Source of the DNA: Actinomycetota bacterium
Lineage (GTDB): Bacteria > Actinomycetota > Geothermincolia > Geothermincolales > RBG-13-55-18
Assembly: GCA_016931915.1 (NCBI GenBank)
Contig: JAFGDU010000097.1
Span: 31,425-95,424 of the forward strand
DNA: 64,000 nt
Direction of reading: 5' to 3'
The notes beneath the pieces were generated by a model. It had not been told where the DNA came from. It searched no databases and was given only the letters and a program-made list of their open reading frames with translations. Made by a program: the position numbers and the translations under genes. Shown piece by piece: positions 7,848 to 17,488 of the stretch; the first letter of the stretch is position 1; the number at the start of each line of letters is the position of its first letter.

Positions 7848-9524
7848 TTATTCCGGTTTTTCCTGCTTCGCGATCTCCTGGTCGCGCAGCTCGCGCCGGA
7901 GGATCTTGCCCACCACGCTCTTGGGCAACTCGTCAGCGAACTCTATATCCTTGGGCACCTTGTAGGGAGCCAGGTTCTCCTTGCAGTAGGCGATGACCTC
8001 CTCCGCCGTCAGGGTCTCGCCCTCCTTGGTGACGATGAAGGCCTTGAGGGTCTCGCCGCGGTACTCGTCCGGCACCCCCACGGCGCAGGCCTCGAGGATC
8101 TTGGGGTGGTCGAAGAGAACGTTGTCGATCTCCACCGGATAGATGTTGTAGCCCCCGGCGATGATCATGTCCTTCTTACGGTCCACCACCGATAGGTAAC
8201 CGTCCTCGTCGAAGAAACCGATATCGCTGGTGTAAACCCAGCCGTTCCGCAATGCCTCTGCCGTCTCCTCGGGCTTCTTGTAATAACCCATCATGTTCTG
8301 GGGGCCGTAGATGGCGATCTCGCCTACCTCACCCCGGGGCAGTTCGTTCTCCCCCGTCTCGATATCCATGATCTTGATGTCCGTGTCGGGGACGGGAATA
8401 CCCACCGTACCAGGCTTGATCACGCCGCCCCAAGGGGTAACGGTAGCTATGGGAGAGGTCTCCGTCTGACCGTAGACCTCGAGGATGGTGGCGCCGGTGA
8501 GCTCTTTGAGATCGCGGATGGTATCCGCCGCCAGGGGGGCGGCGCCAGAGAAGAATCCCTTGATAAAGGAGAGGTCCATCTCCCTGAACTCCGGCTCGGC
8601 CAGCAGTCCGACGAAGATAGTAGGCACGCCGGGCAGATAGTCGGGCTTGTCCTTCTTGAGGATTTCGATGACACCCGCCGGGTCCGGGCGCGGGATCATG
8701 CAGTGCTCCCAGGCCTGCCAGCAGAAGAAATTCTGGCAGGCGGTGAAGCCAGCGGCGTGGAAGACCGGGAAGGTCCCGACCAGGGATATGCCGCCCCGGT
8801 CCAGGTCCGGGAACCAGGCCGCGAACTGCTGCACGTTGACGCTGATGTTTTTGTGGCTGAGCATCACGCCCTTGCTCACCCCGGTGGTGCCGCCGGTGTA
8901 GATGATGGTGGAGAGCTCCTCCCACTTGCCCTTCTCCTCCACGGGAGTGGAGGGATACTTCCTGATCAGGTCCTCGAAGCGGAGCACCTTGTCCGTGGGC
9001 TCGATCTTCCTGTACATGGCCTTGCGCACCAGGGGGAAGAGCTGCTTCTTGGGGAAGGGGAGGTAGGTGTTGATCTGGCAGCCGATGATCTTCTTCACCT
9101 TGGTCTCGGGCATGATCTTCTCGATGCGCGGCACCAGCAGGGTGAGGGTGATGGCTATTATCGAGTCGGAGTCGTCTAGCTGGTACTGCAGTTCCCTCTC
9201 CGTGTACAGGGGGTTGTTGAGAACCACCACCGCCCCGATGCGGAAGGCGGCCATGTTGGCAATGATCATCTGGGGGATATTGGGCATGATGGTCGCCACC
9301 TTGTCCCCTTTTTTCACCCCCAGGTCCGAGAGCGCCCTGGCGAAGCTGTTGACCATGCCGTCCAGCTGCTTATAGGTGATCTTCTTGCCCATATAGTTGA
9401 GGGCTACCTGGTCGGGAAACTCCCTTGCTGACCTGGTCAGGCCCTCGGAGACGGTCAGCTCCTCGTAATCGATGCTCCACGGCACTCCCTCGGCGTAGGA
9501 CTTATGCCACAGCTTCTCTTCCAT
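7848..9524 (-). CDS. fadD: Long-chain acyl-CoA synthetase (AMP-forming)
   Basis: 558 aa, the usual length for FadD-type ligases. It activates a carboxylic acid with ATP to the acyl-AMP and then the CoA thioester. Seen motifs: P-loop IIYTGGTTGVSKG near residue 210, the YGQTET adenine motif, the GWVYTSDIGFFDEDGY hinge region, DRKKDMIIAGGYNIYP, and C-terminal catalytic lysine in LPKSVVGKILRR. Start ATG 9524 on the minus strand has SD AGGAGGGG. It is a single gene, convergent with the preceding cluster. Chain-length preference cannot be read from sequence, but its position suggests it feeds acyl-CoA to the neighbouring redox cluster. Confidence 0.9.
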   Translation of the reverse strand: MEEKLWHKSYAEGVPWSIDYEELTVSEGLTRSAREFPDQVALNYMGKKITYKQLDGMVNSFARALSDLGVKKGDKVATIMPNIPQMIIANMAAFRIGAVVVLNNPLYTERELQYQLDDSDSIIAITLTLLVPRIEKIMPETKVKKIIGCQINTYLPFPKKQLFPLVRKAMYRKIEPTDKVLRFEDLIRKYPSTPVEEKGKWEELSTIIYTGGTTGVSKGVMLSHKNISVNVQQFAAWFPDLDRGGISLVGTFPVFHAAGFTACQNFFCWQAWEHCMIPRPDPAGVIEILKKDKPDYLPGVPTIFVGLLAEPEFREMDLSFIKGFFSGAAPLAADTIRDLKELTGATILEVYGQTETSPIATVTPWGGVIKPGTVGIPVPDTDIKIMDIETGENELPRGEVGEIAIYGPQNMMGYYKKPEETAEALRNGWVYTSDIGFFDEDGYLSVVDRKKDMIIAGGYNIYPVEIDNVLFDHPKILEACAVGVPDEYRGETLKAFIVTKEGETLTAEEVIAYCKENLAPYKVPKDIEFADELPKSVVGKILRRELRDQEIAKQEKPE

Positions 9525-9867
9525 GGTTACCCCTCCTGTATCCGCGGGCGATAGCCTGTGCTTACGGAACGCCCCCGTCCTGGCACTGCAGTGGTATCAA
9601 TGGGACCTCGTTTCCTGTTCTCCGAATGGAGCTGGGACGATGGATAGGACAGTTGCTTTAACCCCTGTTAGTCTTTTTATATATGAAGCCAGATGCTTAC
9701 TTCAAGTCGGTTTTCGCGCGGCCGCGCATGCGGAATGAAGCAGCCCCGAAATGAAAGCCAGGAAGCGGCGTTTCTATATAGAGGAAGCTATGGTGCCGAT
9801 ATAAGGGTATGGTGACTTTTTGGCTCTGACCCCCAGGTTTGGCATCGTACGAATAAAGGAGGCTCGC
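9525..9867. other. Intergenic region between divergent genes
   Basis: 343 bp separating fadD (minus) and the secreted repeat protein (plus), so it must contain both promoters. I see an AT-rich stretch near 9668-9685 (TCTTTTTATATATG) but no convincing -35/-10 pair and no gene. SD AAAGGAGG for the plus gene is at 9855-9862. Confidence 0.5.
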
Positions 9868-12480
9868 ATGCTTAGTATCGCGGCGCACAGACGTTCTCGA
9901 TGTAGGGCGTATTTGCGAACCGGAGTTCTTGGGAGGATCCTCCCCGCTGTATGCGCCTGCACCCTGATCGTCTTCTTTCTTCCGGTCGTGACGGCCATCC
10001 CCCTGTTCCGGCCGGGCCAGGAGTCATATGCGGCCGCTACGGACGGTCTCGTCCGCGCGGCCGTGGACGACCCCACTCCCCCGGCGAGCCCGGTCAAACT
10101 CATCTTCATCCACCATTCCTGCGGCTCGAACTGGCTCTCGGATTCCAACGGCGGCCTGGGCGTTGCCCTGCGCGATGCTAACTATTTCGTCAGCGATACC
10201 AACTACGGCTGGGGTCCGGATGACATCGGCTCGAGCACCGATATCGGCGACTGGTGGTCGTGGTTCCGTGGGCCATCCAGCGCTACCTACACCACGGCCC
10301 TCTATGCGGAGAGCGGGCAGAATAGCTCCTATTCAAGACTCGGATCGGATCCCGGCGGCGAGAACGAGATCATCATGTTCAAGTCCTGTTATCCGAACTC
10401 CGCTATAGGGGGAAGTCCCACCGACCCCGTCCCCCCCATCGAAAGCAATCCCCTCAAGGGCAGTTCGTCTCCCCTCACCGTGGCCAACGCCAAGGGTATA
10501 TATATCGACATCCTGGAGTACTTCGAGACCCGGCTGGACAAGCTATTCGTGGTCATCACGGCGCCACCCCTGCGCTCCTCAACCTATGCCGACAACGCCC
10601 GCGCCTTCAACAACTGGTTGGTCGACGACTGGCTGGACGGATATCCTCACGACAACGTATTCGTCTTCGACTTCTACAACGTGCTCACCAGCAACGGCGG
10701 CAATCCTTCCGCCAGCGACTTCAACTGGGAGACGGGGAACCACCACCGCTGGCTGAACGGCGCGATCCAGCATAAGACCGACGGTGGAGGCAACACCCTC
10801 GCCTATGCGAGTGGGGACGACCACCCCAACTACGTCGGCAACCAGAAAGCCACGGGCGAGTTCATCAACCTGCTCAACGTGGCTTACAACCGTTTCGTGG
10901 ACGGCGGCGCCGACGCGCCTTCCGTTGCCTCTGTCAGCCCTTCCTCCGGCGCGGTCGGAACGGAGGTGACCATCGAAGGTGCTAATCTCGGGGACAGCCG
11001 GGGTTCTTCATACGTGGCGTTCGAGTCGACCCAAGCGACCCAATATACGGAATGGACGGACACGCGCATAAGGTGCCTGGTCCCGACCGGCGCCCTTTCG
11101 GGGTGGCTGAGGGTTGTAACAGAAGGGGGTACCTCCAACGTCTTCAACTTCGTCATACCTCTGCCCGTCGTTGAGAGTTCCTTCCTCTTTGCAGAGGGAT
11201 ACACGGGAGGCGGTTTCCAGGAGTGGCTGTGCCTGCTGAATCGAGACCCGGATACCGCCATTGCCCAGATCACCTACCTCTATGCGGATGGCAGCGCTCC
11301 CTTTACAAAGGATTACCCCCTTCCCGGGGACAGCCGCACGACCATAAACGTCAACGAGGAGGTGGGGGCGGACCGTGACGTGTCGGTTAAACTCGAATCG
11401 GACGGCGTTATCCTGGCCGAGCGCCCAATGTACTTCGATTACCAGGGCATGTGGAGCGGTGGCCACGATGTCATCGGCGCCGCGGCTCCCGCAGGCGAGT
11501 GGTATTTCGCCGAGGGTTATACCGGCCAGGGTTTCGACGAGTGGATATGCGTGCTCAACCCGGGAGATGAAGATGCCACCCTGACCTTCCGCTTCCAGAC
11601 CCAGGAGGCGGGGGAGCAGGTGAGGAAGGGGTACGAGGTGCCGGCCCGTTCGCGCCGGACCTTCAAGGTCAACGAGGTACTCGGGGCCGATTACCAGGCT
11701 TCCCTGGCCGTGGAGTCGACCAGTCCCATCGTGGCCGAGCGCCCCATGTACTTCGATTACATGGGGACCGGTGCCTACCACTGGGAGGGCGGCCACTGCG
11801 TCATGGGTGCGACGGCCCTTTCCCGGGAGTACTATTTTGCCGAGGGTACCACCCGGCCGGGGTTCGAGGGGTGGATCACCCTGCAGAACCCCAACACCTA
11901 CGCGATAACCGTTGATGCCGAGTATCAGCTGGGTGCGGGCCAGGGAGATCCCGTGCAGTATGTATACGAGGTGGCTGCCGGTTTCAGGCGTACTGTGTTC
12001 CTACCCGACGAGGTAGGCTGGAACAAGGACGTTTCGGTCAAGCTCTCCTCGGACGATGGTTTCCTGGCGGAACGCCCCATGTATTTCAGCTACAGCACCG
12101 CGGGATTGAACGCCCAGGGGGGCCACTGCGTCATCGGGGCAACCCTTCCCGCCTCGGAGTGGCTTTTCGCCGAGGGTTATACCGGAGGTTCCTTCCAGGA
12201 GTGGCTGTGCCTGCAGAATCCGGAGGATACCGCGGCCGAGGTCGAGATCACTTACTACACCCAGGAGGCGGGGGTGCTTCCCGCCCGGCAGGTTGCCGTA
12301 CCCGCCAGTACCAGGGTTACTCTGTTGGTCAACCAGGACGCCGGCCCGGATTACCAGCTGTCCACGCGGGTCCAGGTCATGTCGGGTCCGGATATCGTGG
12401 CGGAGCGCCCCATGTATTTCGTTTACGGCTCCGGCTGGGACGGCGGGCATGACGTAGTGGGGTATGTGCCCGGGGAGTAA
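9868..12480 (+). CDS. Secreted SGNH-like / IPT / four-repeat surface protein
   Basis: 870 aa. The N-terminus is basic (RRSRCRAYLR) followed by a hydrophobic segment, consistent with an export signal. Residues ~75-345 resemble an SGNH/GDSL-like hydrolase domain (IFIHHSCGSNWL at the start, DDHPNYVGNQKAT near the end). Next comes an IPT/TIG immunoglobulin-like domain (VSPSSGAVGTEVTIEGANLG, ~350-430). Four tandem ~105-aa units follow, each starting (F/Y)FAEG(Y/T)T-GF-EW and containing AERPMYF and GGH(D/C)V(I/M)GA. Start ATG 9868 has SD AAAGGAGG at 5 bp. There is no C-terminal anchor. It probably acts outside the cell in carbohydrate or surface binding (inference). The repeats are not assigned to a named family here. 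Confidence 0.75.
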   Translation: MLSIAAHRRSRCRAYLRTGVLGRILPAVCACTLIVFFLPVVTAIPLFRPGQESYAAATDGLVRAAVDDPTPPASPVKLIFIHHSCGSNWLSDSNGGLGVALRDANYFVSDTNYGWGPDDIGSSTDIGDWWSWFRGPSSATYTTALYAESGQNSSYSRLGSDPGGENEIIMFKSCYPNSAIGGSPTDPVPPIESNPLKGSSSPLTVANAKGIYIDILEYFETRLDKLFVVITAPPLRSSTYADNARAFNNWLVDDWLDGYPHDNVFVFDFYNVLTSNGGNPSASDFNWETGNHHRWLNGAIQHKTDGGGNTLAYASGDDHPNYVGNQKATGEFINLLNVAYNRFVDGGADAPSVASVSPSSGAVGTEVTIEGANLGDSRGSSYVAFESTQATQYTEWTDTRIRCLVPTGALSGWLRVVTEGGTSNVFNFVIPLPVVESSFLFAEGYTGGGFQEWLCLLNRDPDTAIAQITYLYADGSAPFTKDYPLPGDSRTTINVNEEVGADRDVSVKLESDGVILAERPMYFDYQGMWSGGHDVIGAAAPAGEWYFAEGYTGQGFDEWICVLNPGDEDATLTFRFQTQEAGEQVRKGYEVPARSRRTFKVNEVLGADYQASLAVESTSPIVAERPMYFDYMGTGAYHWEGGHCVMGATALSREYYFAEGTTRPGFEGWITLQNPNTYAITVDAEYQLGAGQGDPVQYVYEVAAGFRRTVFLPDEVGWNKDVSVKLSSDDGFLAERPMYFSYSTAGLNAQGGHCVIGATLPASEWLFAEGYTGGSFQEWLCLQNPEDTAAEVEITYYTQEAGVLPARQVAVPASTRVTLLVNQDAGPDYQLSTRVQVMSGPDIVAERPMYFVYGSGWDGGHDVVGYVPGE

Positions 12481-13033
12481 TGCGTTCGGACTCAGTAGTC
12501 GTCTTAAAGCCCGAGCCCGGGAATACGGTCCTCGCTTCTGTCCGCAGGTTGCATATCCGGAGCATGATCCTCCTGTCGCTCAGACTGCTCCCAATGTCGC
12601 TTCGGACCGATCCCCGGTTCTCGGGTTGGTAGCAGCGTAGATGGAGGTTCGCCCGAACACATCAAACCCCGGACAGTGTGTTTAACACGGGCTATGCCCG
12701 ATCCTGTTCCTGACATCCTTTGCGTGCGTATACACCCGGTTCTTTTCCTTTAACTGCTTCTTCTGCGACCGACATGGTAGCTCCCCGGGCTGGTGGCAGC
12801 TCAGATTGATGGGGTTCGCCAGGGGACGTGGCAGCGAAGATCACGGGTGCCAGGCCCCCACATTCGGAAATGTGGAGGCGCTGGGACTCCCTTATGCGGA
12901 TACACCCGTTTGTTTTCTTTTTGCTACTTCTTATTCGACCGACCCGTTCAGATGATAGTGAAATGCCCTGCTGCTACGCTTTTTATCGTTTTTTCCTTAC
13001 ACTATTAGGATGAAGACGGATGTGGGGGCATAG
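12481..13033. repeat. 553-bp gene-free region made of composite repeats
   Basis: Segment 12506-12620 (AAAGCCCGAGCCCGGG, CGGTCCTCGCT, TCCGCAGGTTGCAT, CTGCTCCCAATGTCGCTTC) recurs at 34526-34682. A unit starting TACACCCG-TT-TTTTC and running to CGACCGAC occurs at about 12729 and again at about 12899, 170 bp apart, and a third time near 34876. Between the first two are GATGGGGTTCGCCAG and the inverted hairpin repeat at 12841-12890. No gene with a ribosome-binding site is seen. Confidence 0.6.
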
Positions 13034-16000
13034 GTGAAGATGGAAAAAGAATCGAAGCTGAAAAAAGGAAACCCCAGTATTTACTGGCAGCTGGCGGTTG
13101 GAGTAGTGGTCTTCGCTGTCCTCTTCGTCATCAGCCGTAACAACTACCTGCTATTCCATGGCATCGCGGAGATCTTCAGTTCTCTCGTGGCTTTTACCAT
13201 TTTCGTGCTGGCATGGCACACCCGCAGCTACACCGAAAACGATTACCTTCTCTTCCTGGGCATTGCATATCTATTCGTCGGCATGCTAGACCTGGTCCAT
13301 ATGCTCGCCTATTCCGGGATGGGTGTATTTGGAGGCTACGGCACCAACCTGGCTACTCAACTGTGGATCTCAGCGCGCTATATAGAAGCTGCATCCCTCC
13401 TCCTGGCGCCCTTTTTTCTTGCACGCAGATTGAGGGTCTGGACGGACGTAGCCGTCTACTCGGCGGTCTCCTTCTTTGTGATCATAAGTATCTTCTACCT
13501 GGATATCTTCCCCACGTGTTTCGTGGAGGGAACCGGTCTTACTCCTTTCAAGAGGATCAGCGAGTATGTAATCTCCCTCATCCTCATCGCCGCTATCGTG
13601 GCGCTATTCAGGAAGCGCGATGAATTCGATCCCAGGGTGTTCTGGCTCATGGTCTCCTCCATCTCGATTACTGTAGCTTCGGAGTTGTGTTTCACGCTCT
13701 ACCAGGACCCCTACGCTTTTTTCAACCTTATGGGTCATTTCCTCAAGATAATATCCTTCTATCTCATCTACCTTGCCATCATTGAAACCGGCCTGGAGGA
13801 ACCTTACGAGCTGCTGTTTAAGGAGTTGAGCGAGAAGGGGAAGAGAAAGAAAGCCATACTCGACGCGACGGCGGATTCCCTTGTACTGCAAGACCTGGAC
13901 GGAAAGATCCTGGTGATAAACGATGTTGCTGCTCGCATTATGGGGAAGGAAGAGGACGAACTCGTAGGCGCAAGTATCAGCGAGCTCAAGCCCCCTTTCT
14001 TACCACAAAACATGCAAGATATCGTCCAGGAGATACTCGTCGAAAGAGCAAGCGTATACGGGGAATACGAATGCGAAGGCAAATGGTATGAGAACACCTA
14101 TTATCCCGTGCTCGATGAAGGTGGGGGAGTCGGGTTGGTGGCTATCTACTCCAGGGACATCACCGAGCGCAAGCGCATGGAGGAGCAACTGCGCGAGAGC
14201 GAGGAGAAATACCGTCTCATCGTGGACAGCGCGCATGAGGGCATATGGGCCGTCGACCGTTATGCGGTGACCACCTTCGTTAACTCGCGCATGGCGGAGA
14301 TGCTCGGTTATGAGGAGGAGGAGATGCTTGGGCGCATCCTCTTCGACTTCATGGACGAGAAAGGTAAAGAGTTAGCCGAGACAAACCTGGAACGCCGCGA
14401 GGCCGGCATCAGCGAACAGCACGATTTCGAGTTCATCAAGAAGGATGGCAGGCGTATCTACAGCCGCCTGGAGACATCCCCCCTTTATGATGCGGAGGGA
14501 GAATATATGGGAGCACTCGCGATGGTGGCGGACATCACCGAGCGCAGACGCATGGAGGAGGAACTGCGCGAGAGCGAGGAGAAATTCCGCAGTATCGTCG
14601 AGCAATCAAGCGACGGTATCACGCTGGTGGATCAGGGTGGAGTGATCATGGAGTGGAACAGCGCCCAGGAGGATGTAACGGGATTGCGGCGAGAGGAAGC
14701 GGTTGGAAAGCCCATCTGGGATATTCAGTACATGCTTACCACGCCCGAGCAAAAGACTGCTGCGGCCTACGAGCTGCTCAGGGAGAATGTCGTCGGTTCC
14801 CTGGAAAAGAGCTATACCTCCTGGTTCGGTGAGAGCAGCGAAACGGAGATCCTGACTCCGGGGGGCGAAAGGCGCATCATGCAGACCGTGACCTTTCCCA
14901 TACGTTCAAGCGAGGGAATGATGATGGGGAGTATAACCAGGGACATCACCAGGCGGGTGCGCATGGAGGAGACGTTAGCCTTCGAGCTGGAGGCGAACAG
15001 CGCGGTGGCGGAACTCTCGGCCGCTCTGCTCGCGCAAGCCTCCATCGAGGACGTATCCTATGTCATGCTTGAGAAAGCCAAGCAGCTCACGGAGAGCCCC
15101 TTCGGCTTCGTTGGCTATATCGAGAGCGAAACGGGGTACCTGATCTCCCCCACCCTTTCCCGGGATATGTGGGATGAATGCGGGATCGCGGACAGGAGCG
15201 TTGTTTTCAAGGAATTCAATGGCCTCTGGGGGTGGGTCCTCGACAGCAAAAAGCCACTGCTGACCAACGAACCTCACGGGGATCCCAGGTCCACGGGAGT
15301 GCCGCACGGCCATATACCCATCGAGCGCTTCGTCTCGGTACCCGCCTTGCTGGGGGGGGCACTGGTGGGGCAGATAGCCCTCGCCAACTCCATACGCGAC
15401 TACTATGAGAGGGACATCGCGCTTCTGAACCGGCTGGCTGACCTCTATGCCATAGCTGTGCTGCGCATGTGGTCCGAGGAAGAACTGGATAAATACCGCG
15501 AGCACCTGGAGGAACTGGTGAGGGAACGCACCCTGGAGCTGGAAAGGATCAACCTGCAGCTGCAGGAAGAGGTGACGGAGCGTAAAAAGAACCAGGAGGA
15601 GCTTCGGGCCTCCGCAGAGCAGCTGCGCGCCCTCTCAGCACGCGTGGAATCGGTACGAGAGGAGGAGAGGCGCCGCGTAGCACGTGAAGTGCACGACACT
15701 TTGGGGCAGGCTCTGACAGGGTTGAAGATCAACCTCTCTCTCCTGGGTAGGAAGCTGGAGGGAGAGGCCGAACTGGAGGAAAGGATAGCGTCCATGTCCG
15801 GTCTCGTGGACACGACCATCAAGTCGGTGCGCGAGATCGCCACCGAGCTCAGGCCCGGCGTGCTGGACGATCTCGGGCTGGCCGCAGCCCTGGACTGGCA
15901 GGTGAAGCGGTTCGGGGAGTTGACGGGCCTGGAGGCCGGCTTCATCTCGGACGCGGACGACAACCTCCTGAACAAGGACCTGACCATCGCCCTGTTCCGC

Positions 16001-16306
16001 ATAGCACAGGAGGCCTTGACCAACGTAGCCCGCCATGCCGAAGCCAGCCGGGTCGAAGTACGTCTGGCGCAAGAGGCGGATGGGATTCTGCTCGAGATCA
16101 AGGATAATGGTAAAGGTGTCAGCGAGGAAGAGACCGGCGGCATGGGTGGCCTGGGCGTCCTGGGTATGCGGGAGCGCGCCCATATCTTCGGGGGAGAGGT
16201 GGGGATCGAAGGCGACAGCGGGACGGGTACCACGGTGGCCGTAAGGATCCCACTCGATGCGGGTGATCGATGGGACGACGGCGAAGGGACGGAGGAGATC
16301 CGATGA
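13034..16306 (+). CDS. MASE3-PAS-PAS-PAS-GAF sensor histidine kinase (NarX/LiaS-type, HisKA_3)
   Basis: 1090 aa, inner membrane. Residues ~15-245 hold about seven hydrophobic spans with the pattern of MASE3 sensors (HTRSYTENDYLLFLGIAYLFVGMLDLVHML). Three PAS/PAC units follow (~265-385, 395-515, 525-645; each ends with an ITER or ITRR linker), then a GAF domain (~660-820), a coiled coil (~825-880), and a HisKA_3 dimerisation helix with H887 in REVHDTLGQALTGLK. The HATPase_c domain shows DNGKGV and GGLGVLGMRERA. GTG 13034 is used with a GGGG SD; ATG 13040 is an alternative. Its TGA overlaps the ATG of the response regulator (ATGA), which indicates translational coupling. The signal sensed is unknown. 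Confidence 0.88.
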   Translation: MKMEKESKLKKGNPSIYWQLAVGVVVFAVLFVISRNNYLLFHGIAEIFSSLVAFTIFVLAWHTRSYTENDYLLFLGIAYLFVGMLDLVHMLAYSGMGVFGGYGTNLATQLWISARYIEAASLLLAPFFLARRLRVWTDVAVYSAVSFFVIISIFYLDIFPTCFVEGTGLTPFKRISEYVISLILIAAIVALFRKRDEFDPRVFWLMVSSISITVASELCFTLYQDPYAFFNLMGHFLKIISFYLIYLAIIETGLEEPYELLFKELSEKGKRKKAILDATADSLVLQDLDGKILVINDVAARIMGKEEDELVGASISELKPPFLPQNMQDIVQEILVERASVYGEYECEGKWYENTYYPVLDEGGGVGLVAIYSRDITERKRMEEQLRESEEKYRLIVDSAHEGIWAVDRYAVTTFVNSRMAEMLGYEEEEMLGRILFDFMDEKGKELAETNLERREAGISEQHDFEFIKKDGRRIYSRLETSPLYDAEGEYMGALAMVADITERRRMEEELRESEEKFRSIVEQSSDGITLVDQGGVIMEWNSAQEDVTGLRREEAVGKPIWDIQYMLTTPEQKTAAAYELLRENVVGSLEKSYTSWFGESSETEILTPGGERRIMQTVTFPIRSSEGMMMGSITRDITRRVRMEETLAFELEANSAVAELSAALLAQASIEDVSYVMLEKAKQLTESPFGFVGYIESETGYLISPTLSRDMWDECGIADRSVVFKEFNGLWGWVLDSKKPLLTNEPHGDPRSTGVPHGHIPIERFVSVPALLGGALVGQIALANSIRDYYERDIALLNRLADLYAIAVLRMWSEEELDKYREHLEELVRERTLELERINLQLQEEVTERKKNQEELRASAEQLRALSARVESVREEERRRVAREVHDTLGQALTGLKINLSLLGRKLEGEAELEERIASMSGLVDTTIKSVREIATELRPGVLDDLGLAAALDWQVKRFGELTGLEAGFISDADDNLLNKDLTIALFRIAQEALTNVARHAEASRVEVRLAQEADGILLEIKDNGKGVSEEETGGMGGLGVLGMRERAHIFGGEVGIEGDSGTGTTVAVRIPLDAGDRWDDGEGTEEIR

Positions 16307-16932
16307 AGATCCTTATAGTAGACGACCATCCCGTGGTCAGAAAGGGCCTGACGCAAATCCTCTGCGAGGAACCGGACGTGGAGATAGCAGCCGAGGCGAG
16401 AACCGCCGCCGAGTCGCTGGACATGGTCAGGGAGAAGGAATGGGATGTCGTGGTGCTCGACATCACCCTTCCGGACCGCAGCGGCCTGGAGGCGCTCAAG
16501 GACATCAAGGCCGTGCGGCCGCAGCTGCCCGTGCTCATCCTCTCCATGCATCCCGAGGACCAGTACGCGCTGCGCGTGCTCAAGGCGGGGGCCGCCGGGT
16601 ACGTGAACAAGGACAGCGCCTCGGAGGAGCTGGTTAAAGCCGTGAGGAAGGTGATGGGCGGGGGAAGATACGTAAGCCCGTTCATGGCCGAGAAGCTTGC
16701 TTCCGTCGTAGGGGGCGACTACGAGAGACCGCCGCACGAGAGCCTCTCCGACCGCGAGTTTCAGGTTATGTGCATGCTCGCCTCCGGCAAGAGGCTCAAG
16801 GAGGTCGCCGAGGAATTGTGTCTCAGCGTAAAGACGGTCAGCACCTACCGGGCACGCGTCCTGGAGAAGATGGGGATGGAGAGCAACGCGGAGCTCACCT
16901 ATTATGCTGTAAAGAACGGCCTGGTCGAATAG
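16303..16932 (+). CDS. NarL/FixJ-family response regulator
   Basis: 209 aa. The receiver domain (1-~120) has acidic pocket D7-D8, phospho-acceptor D53 (VVLDITLPDRSG), a Thr/Ser position in ILSMHP and conserved K in VNKDSA. A LuxR-type helix-turn-helix (~145-205) begins SLSDREFQV and includes the KTVSTYRARVLEKM recognition helix. The start overlaps the kinase stop by 4 bp, so this is its cognate partner. It probably activates or represses transcription. A perfect inverted repeat 127 bp downstream (17059-17076) has the TAGG-N-CCTA layout bound by NarL/NreC-type regulators and could be a target site (inference). Confidence 0.9.
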   Translation: MKILIVDDHPVVRKGLTQILCEEPDVEIAAEARTAAESLDMVREKEWDVVVLDITLPDRSGLEALKDIKAVRPQLPVLILSMHPEDQYALRVLKAGAAGYVNKDSASEELVKAVRKVMGGGRYVSPFMAEKLASVVGGDYERPPHESLSDREFQVMCMLASGKRLKEVAEELCLSVKTVSTYRARVLEKMGMESNAELTYYAVKNGLVE

Positions 16933-17058
16933 GCCCTTTAATCCATCCCCAGGGTTGCCTTGCCGCTGCATCCCCCTCGAGCGACATTCCGGATCATGAT
17001 ATCTGCATCCGTTACAGTGCCATAGAACCGCGGAAAATCCGCCCGAAACAACAAACTG

Positions 17059-17076
17059 TGTAGGAAAATTCCTACA
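17059..17076. promoter_or_regulatory. Perfect inverted repeat, candidate NarL-type operator
   Basis: TGTAGGAA-AA-TTCCTACA: 8-bp arms with a 2-bp spacer, upstream of the zinc-ribbon gene at 17188 and after the NarL-type regulator. No U-tract follows, so terminator function is unlikely. Confidence 0.45.
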
Positions 17077-17187
17077 TATGACATGCATTCCGTCCGACAT
17101 GTGGACGAGAGCCACTCCGATACCCTAATAATGCAGCTCAACATATCCTATGAACTGATAAGCAGGGGCCCGCGAAAGGGGTGTCTT

Positions 17188-17379
17188 ATGAAGGAAAAAA
17201 CCGAGCTGGGTGTACTTCCTTCCATGGCGGGAACGGCCTGTCCTATATGCGGCTCCGGGACTGTCAGGGGAGTGTTTTTCTGCTCTCGCTGTGGGCGCTC
17301 CGTACGGCTGCATCACGATCCCGCGGAGATAAGTGAGAGGAGGAAGGAAGTATATATCCCCCGCCAGCTCATGCGATGA
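17188..17379 (+). CDS. Small zinc-ribbon protein (63 aa)
   Basis: 63 aa with CPICG and CSRCG knuckles about 16 residues apart, giving a four-cysteine zinc ribbon, then a basic/acidic tail (RRKEVYIPRQLMR). The start is placed at ATG 17188, behind AAAGGGG. Longer upstream starts at 17083 lack an SD. It sits between two response-regulator genes and downstream of an operator-like palindrome. No transmembrane segment. Function unknown; nucleic-acid or protein binding is typical for such ribbons. Confidence 0.6.
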   Translation: MKEKTELGVLPSMAGTACPICGSGTVRGVFFCSRCGRSVRLHHDPAEISERRKEVYIPRQLMR

Positions 17380-17488
17380 ACGAGGCATCCCAAACGGGCC
17401 CCTTTAATCTGTTTGATTACCTGCCCGCCGCAAAGAAGGGTTCGCCGCATTACACGGAGCCAGGTGGGCGGGGAGGGAAGCGGTATGC

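Noticed and set aside
9523..9738. A small plus-strand gene between fadD and the secreted protein
   Set aside because: No SD, no domain, and it overlaps the fadD start region; it is probably noise in a promoter region.
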